Below, piece after piece: positions 7,054 through 13,298 of a stretch of DNA of 26,346 nucleotides. Below the pieces are notes generated by a model that saw only the letters and a program-made list of their open reading frames with translations, had not been told where the DNA came from and did not search any database. The stretch comes from an uncultured Collinsella sp. (lineage in GTDB: Bacteria; Actinomycetota; Coriobacteriia; Coriobacteriales; Coriobacteriaceae): the NCBI GenBank assembly GCA_900548075.1, contig URJD01000005.1, forward strand, positions 1-26,346. Direction: 5' to 3'. Made by a program: the position numbers and the translations under genes. Each line of letters starts with the position of its first letter. Positions within the stretch are counted from its first letter, which is position 1.

Positions 7054-8667
7054 TTACGCCTTGACGGTCGCAACGCCCCTGAAGGACATGCTCGTCGTGC
7101 CGATGCCCTTGAAGCCATCGAGGGCCTCGCCGTTGGGCGCAGTGGACGGATCGTCCCAGAAAGCGGAGACGGTCTTGACGTGAACAACAGGGTACAGAAC
7201 GGCGTTGTCGGCAATGATGTCGAAGCACTCGTTCCACTTCTTCTGCTGCTCGTCGCCCTCGGCGGCAAGAGCCTCGTCCATGAGACCGTGGAGCTTCTGC
7301 CACTCAGCGGACTCCTTCCACGGGCAACGGGTCTGCATCCAGACGTTGTCGCCGTACCACCAGTTGAGCAGCAGGTCGGGATCAGCGCCGAAGCAGGAAG
7401 GATCGCCAGGGGCAAGAAGGATATCGTAGGCCTCGCCGCCGTCGATGGCAGCGTAGGTAGCCGGCGAGGTATCGGTCTGGATGGTCACATCGAAGCCGAG
7501 AGCATCGAGGTCGTTCTTGACCTGGGCGGCCATGCCCTTAATCTGCTCGTTGTCGGTGGTGCGCAGGGTGATGGCACCCGGGGTGATGCCAGACTCCTCG
7601 ATGAGCTTCTTAGCCTTCTTGGCGTCGGTCTTGTACACCGTGGAAGCCTCATGATAGTTGGTGAAGCTCTTGGGCAGGTAGCAGCTGGCAGCGGTGGCAA
7701 GGCCGGCGAAGGTGTTACTGACCATCTTCTCGGTGTCGAGCGCATACATGACAGCCTGACGGACCTTGACGTTGTTCCAAGGCTCCTTGGCGACGTTGAA
7801 CATGATGAAGCGGGTGCCGAAACCCTGAACGTTATCGATCTTGCAGCCGGCGCTCTCGAGCTGGTCGACGGCGTCAGCGGTAACGAGCTCCATAACGAGC
7901 GTGGAGCCCTCCTGCTGAGCGGTAACGCGAGCGGTGGGGTCGGTCAGGATGCTGTACTGGATCTTCTTATCCTCGGCAGCATACTCACCGTTGTACTCGG
8001 GGTTGGGAACCAAGGTGATCTCGGTATCGGAGATAGAGTCGTACATCCAGGGGCCGGAACCGATCGGCTGCTTGGCGCGATCCTCCTCGGTCTGGGTGGC
8101 CGGGGTAACGCGGACGATGGCCAGACGATCCTTGAGCAGGGAGAAGTTGGGGACCTTAGTCTTGACCGTCACGGTGCTGGCGTCCTTGGCCTCGATGGAC
8201 TCGAAGGGCTGGAAGAACGGAGCATAGGTAGCGGAAGCGGCGCAAGCGGTGTAGGAGGCAACGACATCGTCAGCGGTGACCTCGGTGCCATCGGAGAACT
8301 TGGCGCCCTTGCGGATGGTAACCTCGAAAGTGGTGTCGTCCACAGACTTGGGATCGTCGGTGGCTAGCTCGTTGAAGGTGCTGTAGTCGTGGTAATCGAT
8401 GCCGTAGAGGCCCTCGACGACGTGCCAGTTAGCACCCAGGCCCACAGCGGAGCCGGTGCTGGCGGGATCGAAGCTGGACGGAGCGTAAGCGGAACCAGCG
8501 GTGATCACGCCGCCGCCACGGTTGGCGGAATCGGTGGAGCCGGAAGCGGAACCCTCGTCGCTAGAGCTGCCACCGCAGCCAGTGAGACCAAGGCCGGCGA
8601 CAGCAGCGACGCTGCCGGTGAGGCCGAGGAACGAACGCCTGGACATACCCTTGTTGATGATGGCCAT
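7054..8667 (-). CDS. ABC transporter substrate-binding lipoprotein, family 5 (OppA/DppA-like)
   Basis: A 537-residue extracellular solute-binding protein. The N-terminus has a twin-arginine-like SRRSFLGL (residues 9-16), a short hydrophobic stretch and the lipobox LTGC with Cys31, followed by a Gly/Ser-rich linker, so it should be lipid-anchored outside the membrane. The body has the family 5 pattern, including ADDVVASYTACA, IGSGPWMYDS and VRQAVMYALDTEKMV. I chose ATG 8667 because AGGAG lies five bases upstream; an ATG five codons earlier has none. It is the first gene of the transporter unit and the main determinant of substrate choice. Despite peptide or nickel names, this family also binds sugars and sialic acid. 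Actual ligand unknown. Confidence 0.93.
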   Translation of the reverse strand: MAIINKGMSRRSFLGLTGSVAAVAGLGLTGCGGSSSDEGSASGSTDSANRGGGVITAGSAYAPSSFDPASTGSAVGLGANWHVVEGLYGIDYHDYSTFNELATDDPKSVDDTTFEVTIRKGAKFSDGTEVTADDVVASYTACAASATYAPFFQPFESIEAKDASTVTVKTKVPNFSLLKDRLAIVRVTPATQTEEDRAKQPIGSGPWMYDSISDTEITLVPNPEYNGEYAAEDKKIQYSILTDPTARVTAQQEGSTLVMELVTADAVDQLESAGCKIDNVQGFGTRFIMFNVAKEPWNNVKVRQAVMYALDTEKMVSNTFAGLATAASCYLPKSFTNYHEASTVYKTDAKKAKKLIEESGITPGAITLRTTDNEQIKGMAAQVKNDLDALGFDVTIQTDTSPATYAAIDGGEAYDILLAPGDPSCFGADPDLLLNWWYGDNVWMQTRCPWKESAEWQKLHGLMDEALAAEGDEQQKKWNECFDIIADNAVLYPVVHVKTVSAFWDDPSTAPNGEALDGFKGIGTTSMSFRGVATVKA

Positions 8668-8736
8668 GTCTTCTCCTATCAATAGAGAATCTTACTCGGG
8701 AGCACCTAGACTTGCCCCCGCGCAACTTGCGGACGA

Positions 8737-8764
8737 TATATACCTTACCTACCGACGAACCCAA
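8737..8764 (-). promoter_or_regulatory. Weak candidate promoter for the transporter operon
   Basis: On the minus strand TTGGGT (plus 8764-8759) is followed after 16 bases by TATATA (plus 8742-8737), about 70 bases upstream of the binding-protein start. The -35 match is only three of six. Another reading places TTGTCA and TAGTAA, 17 bases apart, so that the -10 falls inside the inverted repeat at 8804-8826. Neither can be decided from sequence alone. Confidence 0.25.
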
Positions 8765-8786
8765 CTGAGGTGCCGCGCTCGGCGAC

Positions 8787-8867
8787 CGATACATACATAC
8801 GCTTGAACGGTATTTACTACCGTTCACCGAATTCATTGACAAATGATTCGCCAGACAGTATGTATCG
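8787..8867. repeat. Widely spaced 10-bp perfect inverted repeat around the operator
   Basis: CGATACATAC (8787-8796) and GTATGTATCG (8858-8867) are exact reverse complements 61 bases apart, and they enclose the tighter inverted repeat at 8804-8826. They could be two binding sites for one regulator in opposite orientation, or the arms of a long-range stem. Confidence 0.4.
8804..8826. promoter_or_regulatory. Candidate operator: perfect 9-bp inverted repeat
   Basis: TGAACGGTA (8804-8812) and TACCGTTCA (8818-8826) are perfect inverted repeats around a 5-base centre. Total length 23 bp and half-site spacing of about 1.3 helical turns are typical of dimeric helix-turn-helix repressors. It lies about 140 bases upstream of the binding-protein start and overlaps one possible promoter. 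No regulator gene is in the window, so the binding protein is unknown. Confidence 0.55.
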
Positions 8868-9032
8868 ACGAGGTGAGATATCAGTCTTCGTCAACCCGCA
8901 GGATAGCAGGGTTGTTCACCATGACTAGTCAAACGTTTTAGCGTTAATAAAACCCGAAACCAGCATGCAATCATGGCGAAATAAATGGTTGAAAATCACG
9001 CAATCATGTATATCAGTAGTTTAGGCTCGTGT

Positions 9033-10979
9033 TTAGCTATCGGAATGGCCAGCCGCCGCCTCGGCGCGCTCGGCATTCCACGCAACGAGCGCCTCGTGGA
9101 CCGCCTTGGCAACATCGGCAGGTATGCCGCGAACTTCCGCGATCTCTTGCTCGCTCGCCGCGCGCAAACGCTTCATCGAACCAAAATGGCGCATAAGGGC
9201 ACGTTTTCTGGTGGGTCCCACGCCTGGAACGTCATCGAGTACCGAAACTGTCATGGCTTTATCGCGCAACTCACGATGGAATGTGATTGCAAAACGGTGC
9301 GATTCATCGCGCACCTGTTTAATTAGATAGAGCGACGCGGACCCGGTCGGCAGCACGACGGGAGTCTCGTCCCAAGGCACAAAAACTTCCTCATCGGCCT
9401 TTGCCAAGCCACAAACTGGTATATCGAGCCCAAGAGCTTCAAGTTGCTTGATCGCAGCGGTCAATTGCGGCTTACCGCCATCGACAACGAGCAAATCGGG
9501 GCGCGAGCCAAAACGCTCGTCGGCCATGCGCTCGGGAGCATAGCGTCGTCCCAAAACCTCGGACATCGACACGAAGTCGTTTGCCTCGTCCAATTCGGCC
9601 TGAATTTTAAAACGACGGTACTGGCTCTTGTCGGCGCGTCCGTTGGTAAACACCACCATCGAGGCGACCGTAAAGGTGCCATGCAGTGTAGAGATATCGA
9701 AGCACTCGATACGCAACGGCGGCGATGGCAGCGCCAACGCACTTTCGAGCTCCAGGAGCGCTTGATTGGTGCGGTCGTCAGCGTACCCCGTTCGCATCAT
9801 GTAGCGCATGAGGGCATGGCGCGCATTTTTGGATGCCATATCGAGCAAACGGTGCTTTTCGCCACGCTGCGGCCTATGGAGATGGCAGGAACGCTCGCGC
9901 TTGCCTGCAAGCCACTCCCCCAGCGCCTCCGCATCCTCAAGCTCGACAGAGAGGTTTATCTCAGCTGGAATATCAGCCGTCTCGTCGTAATAGCGCTTAA
10001 GAAAGCCCGATTGAAGTTCCTCTTCGTCGACATCCAGACCCTTATCGAGAATAAACTCGCAGGTTCGAACCGTTCGACCCTCACGCACGACAAAGACGCA
10101 AGCGGCGGAGATGGTCTCCTCGCGATAGAAACCGATGACATCGATATCGACACTGGAGGGAAAAACGACTTGCTGACGGTCGTCCAGACCCCTGATGACC
10201 TCCAAACGACGTTTGACGCGTGCCGCGCGCTCAAAGTCGAGCGCCTCGGCGGCATCCGTCATCTCGGAGGTCAGCTCATCGACGACATCCTTGCGATGGC
10301 CCGACAAAAAACGTTCGACACGTTTGACGTTCTTGGCATAGTCCGTAGGAGAAATCGCGCCGACACACGCACCCGGGCCGCGCCCGACATGGTAGTCAAA
10401 GCAGGGACGCCCGTTTTGCGCGCAAATCATATTGACAATGTCTTCCTCGCCCCTGTGGGACTCGACGATACGACGACAACGACGCCACTCCGCACAGGAT
10501 GCGGAGCAGATGGGGATAACCTTGCGCAGCGTATCTATCGTCTCACGTGCCGCACGGCTATCGGTATAGGGACCAAAATAACGCGTTCCCGGCTTATGGC
10601 GCTCACGCGTATATTTGATAGCTGGGAACAGATCGCTCTTGGTGATAGCGATAAAGGGATAGCTCTTGTCGTCCTTAAGGTCCACATTAAAGTACGGATG
10701 GTACTGACCAATCAAATTGCGCTCGAGCACCAACGCCTCGTGCTCGGTCTCCACCACGATATAGTCAAAGCTCGCCACCAGCTGCATCATCAGCGGGATC
10801 TTTTGACGCTCATCCTGCAGTGTCACGTATTGACGCATGCGGGCGCGTAGGTTTTTCGCCTTGCCCACGTAGATGACATCGCCCTTGGCATCCTTCCAAA
10901 GGTAGCAACCGGGTTGTGTAGGAACGCGCGAAACCTGCTCGGCAAGCGTTGGAATGTTGTCGTGACCGGCCACGCGCAC
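9033..10979 (-). CDS. uvrC: Excinuclease ABC subunit C
   Basis: The nuclease subunit of nucleotide-excision repair, making both incisions around a UvrB-bound lesion. It has 648 residues, a normal length. In order: an N-terminal GIY-YIG domain (PTQPGCYLWKDAKGDVIYVGKAKNLRARMRQY), a UVR motif near 230-260 (EALDFERAARVKRRLEVI) that contacts UvrB, the RNase H-like endonuclease core (RIECFDISTLHGTFTVASMVVFTNG, DLLVVDGGKPQLTAA), and C-terminal helix-hairpin-helix repeats (VPGVGPTRKRALMRHFGS, AEVRGIPADVAKAVHEAL). The GTG start at 10979 directly follows the murJ stop codon; an alternative GTG lies two codons on. Only a weak AGTAGG-type site precedes it, which suggests translational coupling to murJ. 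Confidence 0.97.
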   Translation of the reverse strand: MRVAGHDNIPTLAEQVSRVPTQPGCYLWKDAKGDVIYVGKAKNLRARMRQYVTLQDERQKIPLMMQLVASFDYIVVETEHEALVLERNLIGQYHPYFNVDLKDDKSYPFIAITKSDLFPAIKYTRERHKPGTRYFGPYTDSRAARETIDTLRKVIPICSASCAEWRRCRRIVESHRGEEDIVNMICAQNGRPCFDYHVGRGPGACVGAISPTDYAKNVKRVERFLSGHRKDVVDELTSEMTDAAEALDFERAARVKRRLEVIRGLDDRQQVVFPSSVDIDVIGFYREETISAACVFVVREGRTVRTCEFILDKGLDVDEEELQSGFLKRYYDETADIPAEINLSVELEDAEALGEWLAGKRERSCHLHRPQRGEKHRLLDMASKNARHALMRYMMRTGYADDRTNQALLELESALALPSPPLRIECFDISTLHGTFTVASMVVFTNGRADKSQYRRFKIQAELDEANDFVSMSEVLGRRYAPERMADERFGSRPDLLVVDGGKPQLTAAIKQLEALGLDIPVCGLAKADEEVFVPWDETPVVLPTGSASLYLIKQVRDESHRFAITFHRELRDKAMTVSVLDDVPGVGPTRKRALMRHFGSMKRLRAASEQEIAEVRGIPADVAKAVHEALVAWNAERAEAAAGHSDS

Positions 10980-12662
10980 CTACTTGCGACGAAGCAACGC
11001 CGAGACCTCGGGCATCTTAAGGACGACGGCAAGGCCAAAGGTAACAGCAAGCGAGACGACACCCGCAACGCAAACGTAGCCAAGAGTAATCAGAATCGAG
11101 CCACCAAGTGCCCCGACAAAGAGTTCAAGCGCCCACATGACGCCGGCGCCTGCGGCAGCGCCCAGGCCACCGAGCAAAAGGCCAAAGAAGCCGCCATGCT
11201 GGATAGATTTGACCTGAAGACCACGCAGGCGACGACGCAGCCACCACAGCGAACAGCCGACCAAGATCACGTAGTCGACGACATACGAAAGCGCGATTGC
11301 CGGCATACCGAAGCCCAGCACAACGCCAAACAGCAGAACCGAGCCGGCCTGGCCGATGGCGGAATACAGGCAATAGCGGCTATAGGGCTTCATATCGAGC
11401 AAGGCAGAGAAGCTCTTCTGCATCAACACGACCACGCCGTAGAGCGGCAGCGAGAACGCCAGGTAGACAAGGAACTCGGACACCAGCGCCACGCCGGACT
11501 CATCAAACTTGCCGGCACAGTAAATCATGTTGAGTGGACGCGCGAAGACAATCAGGTACAGCGCGAACGGAATCAGGAAGAACAGCATCTGGGCGACGCC
11601 ACGCGAAATGCCCGTGCGAACGCTGTCGTAATCCTTCTCCTGTGCGTCATGAGAGAGCTCGGTATAGAGCGCCGTCGAAAGCGAGGCGGCAATCAGCGCA
11701 TAGGGCAGCGTGTACCACAGGCGCGCATAGGCGATGACGGAAGGACCAGTCTCGGGCTGGACAACCAGCGCGGCAGCGTTGGTGATAGAAGTCGAGACAA
11801 ACATGCACACTGTGGCAAGCAGCGTCGGGATACCGAGCGCAATCGTCTGGCGAAGCGCGGGGTCCTTAATGTCGATATGGATATGGGGATGCACGCCGTG
11901 CTTGCCAAGCGCGGGAATCTGACATGCCATCTGAACAAAGACACCGAGGGTCGTACCGGCCGCAATCAAGATGATGCCGGCACGTTCGCCAAACTGTGCG
12001 GACACGGGCGCAAAACCCATAAAGCTCGCAATGACGATCACATTGTTGAGGACCGGGGCAAACGTCGACCAGAAGTAGTCGCGGTGTGCGTTGAGAACGC
12101 CCGAGAACACCGAGCCCAAACCATAAAACAGAATCTGGATGGCAAAGAAACGGAACATGAACGCAGCGGTATCCATGCTGCCGCCGTCACCCGAAAGGAA
12201 CGATTGCGTCCAGATAAAGCCCGGGGCGAACACGGTCCCCAGCAACGAAATGCCACCCAGCACCAAAAGCAGAATGCCGAGCAGGTTGCCCACGTACTCG
12301 TTCGAGGCCTCGCGACCCTGCTCACGCCTCACGCCCATGTACACGGGCAAAAACGCCGTCACGAGCATGCCACCCATCACGAGTTCGTAGAGCATATTGG
12401 GCAGGTTGTTGGCGACCTGATAGGAGGACGAGAGCAGCGACATGCCGATAGCGGCCGCCATTGCCCACGTGCGGATAAAACCGGTGACGCGAGACACGAT
12501 GGTCAGGATGGTCATAAGCCCGGCGGAACGACCAACCGTGGAGTAGTCCGACGAGCCCATGTCGTCAGTGTCGCCTCGCGACGAAGAAGCTTCGGATGAG
12601 GGTGTCTGAGGCGCAGATTCTTTTGCAAAATGAGCTCCGCGCTTCAATTCTTCCTGCGGCAT
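10980..12662 (-). CDS. murJ: Lipid II flippase MurJ (MviN family)
   Basis: Polytopic inner-membrane protein of 560 residues that moves undecaprenyl-linked peptidoglycan precursor to the outer face. After a polar Ser-rich N-terminus of about 45 residues come the family hallmarks GLMTILTIVSRVTGFIRTWAMAAAIG and NNLPNMLYELVMGGMLVTAFLPVYM, then repeated hydrophobic segments consistent with 14 membrane helices. ATG 12662 has an AGAGGA site seven bases upstream. It starts three bases after the stop of the YbaK-like gene and ends directly at the uvrC start, so it is the middle gene of a tight three-gene set. MurJ adjoining a DNA repair gene has no obvious functional logic and may only reflect shared transcription. 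Confidence 0.95.
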   Translation of the reverse strand: MPQEELKRGAHFAKESAPQTPSSEASSSRGDTDDMGSSDYSTVGRSAGLMTILTIVSRVTGFIRTWAMAAAIGMSLLSSSYQVANNLPNMLYELVMGGMLVTAFLPVYMGVRREQGREASNEYVGNLLGILLLVLGGISLLGTVFAPGFIWTQSFLSGDGGSMDTAAFMFRFFAIQILFYGLGSVFSGVLNAHRDYFWSTFAPVLNNVIVIASFMGFAPVSAQFGERAGIILIAAGTTLGVFVQMACQIPALGKHGVHPHIHIDIKDPALRQTIALGIPTLLATVCMFVSTSITNAAALVVQPETGPSVIAYARLWYTLPYALIAASLSTALYTELSHDAQEKDYDSVRTGISRGVAQMLFFLIPFALYLIVFARPLNMIYCAGKFDESGVALVSEFLVYLAFSLPLYGVVVLMQKSFSALLDMKPYSRYCLYSAIGQAGSVLLFGVVLGFGMPAIALSYVVDYVILVGCSLWWLRRRLRGLQVKSIQHGGFFGLLLGGLGAAAGAGVMWALELFVGALGGSILITLGYVCVAGVVSLAVTFGLAVVLKMPEVSALLRRK

Positions 12663-12665
12663 CGC

Positions 12666-13166
12666 TCAGTCCTCTCTCGTAATCGCGGCAACCGTCGCCC
12701 CGCAAAATGCAATTAAATCATCGGGTGCAAGCTCGAGCTGATAACCACGCTTGCCTCCCGAAATAAAAATGGTATCCCAAAGGACACATGTCTCATCAAT
12801 AAGCGTCCGGTAGCGTTTTTTCATACCGACCGGGCTGCAGCCGCCGCGAACGTAGCCAGTCGCTGCAAGCAAATCCTTCACATGCATCATGGCCAAGGAC
12901 TTCTCCCCAGCGGCACGCGCGGCGGACTTTAAATCGAGCTCGTCGGCAACAGGGATGCAGCACACAACATAGTCGTTGGACGGTGTCACACAGACCAAAG
13001 TCTTAAATCCTTGACCGGGCTCCTCGCCAAGCTGCTCCGAAATCGCGACCCCCAGGCCCACCGACTCATCGCCATCGTCTTCGTACGTATGTAGAACATA
13101 GGAAATGCCGGCGCTTTCCAGCTCGCGCATCGCATTGGTTTTTGGCGTCTTTACAGCCTTTGCCAT
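12666..13166 (-). CDS. ybaK: YbaK/EbsC-family aminoacyl-tRNA deacylase
   Basis: A 166-residue protein of the trans-editing deacylase family that hydrolyses mischarged tRNA, in YbaK's case Cys-tRNA(Pro). Features seen: the start KTPKTNAMRELESAGISYVLHTYE, the core FKTLVCVTPSNDYVVCCIPVADELDLKSAARAAGEKSL, GYVRGGCSPVGMKKRYRTLIDE with the conserved lysine, and a C-terminal ISGGKRGYQLELAPDDLIAF. I chose ATG 13166 because AAAGGA lies six bases upstream; the longer frame to 13262 adds 32 residues with no family similarity. It leads the ybaK-murJ-uvrC set. The family is clear; whether the substrate is Cys-tRNA(Pro) is inferred. Confidence 0.9.
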   Translation of the reverse strand: MAKAVKTPKTNAMRELESAGISYVLHTYEDDGDESVGLGVAISEQLGEEPGQGFKTLVCVTPSNDYVVCCIPVADELDLKSAARAAGEKSLAMMHVKDLLAATGYVRGGCSPVGMKKRYRTLIDETCVLWDTIFISGGKRGYQLELAPDDLIAFCGATVAAITRED

Positions 13167-13203
13167 GACATATCCTTTCCCTCGCATTCGGACGCAAGGA
13201 TTA

Positions 13204-13229
13204 AGTATATGTCCAATTCGGCTGCATAC
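13204..13229 (-). promoter_or_regulatory. Candidate promoter for ybaK-murJ-uvrC
   Basis: On the minus strand a good -10 box TATACT (plus 13209-13204) lies about 38 bases upstream of the YbaK-like start. The only -35-like sequence at tolerable distance is GTGACG, 19 bases further upstream. The -10 is reasonable and the -35 weak. Confidence 0.35.
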
Positions 13230-13247
13230 GTCACTTCGGCACAGCAA

Positions 13248-13278
13248 GCGCCATCGAATCACAAGGAGTCGATGGCGC
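13248..13278. terminator. Hairpin after uvrA (terminator-like, no U-tract)
   Basis: GCGCCATCGA (13248-13257) and TCGATGGCGC (13269-13278) form a perfect 10-bp stem with an 11-base loop, 20 bases past the uvrA stop codon. No U-run follows on the minus strand (TTGCTGTG), so it may terminate only partly or need Rho, or act as an mRNA 3'-end stabiliser. Confidence 0.5.
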
Positions 13279-13298
13279 CCATAAACTGAATCGCCTAT

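Larger units (their letters stand above)
8668..9032. other. 365-bp intergenic region upstream of the transporter operon
   Basis: No convincing gene is present. The region lies between the stop codon of uvrC and the start of the binding-protein gene, both on the minus strand. It holds a candidate operator (8804-8826), a wider inverted repeat (8787-8867), a weak promoter candidate (8737-8764), and two copies of GCAATCATG (8967-8975 and 9000-9008). It is more A/T-rich near 8930-9010 than the flanking genes. No clear terminator for uvrC is visible. Confidence 0.6.

Noticed and set aside
7180..8367. A 395-codon plus-strand frame opposite the binding-protein gene
   Set aside because: It is an antisense shadow; the minus-strand frame has a lipoprotein signal and family motifs.
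8836..8864. Plus-strand TTGACA with TATGTA 17 bases downstream
   Set aside because: The -35 is perfect but the -10 matches only three bases, and no plus-strand gene follows for 7 kb. An antisense RNA against uvrC cannot be excluded but is not supported.
8967..9008. Direct repeat GCAATCATG, two copies 33 bases apart
   Set aside because: Only two short copies in A/T-rich sequence, far from any start codon. Too little to call a site.
9444..12599. Long plus-strand frames opposite uvrC and murJ
   Set aside because: Both overlap well-supported genes completely and show composition typical of antisense shadows.
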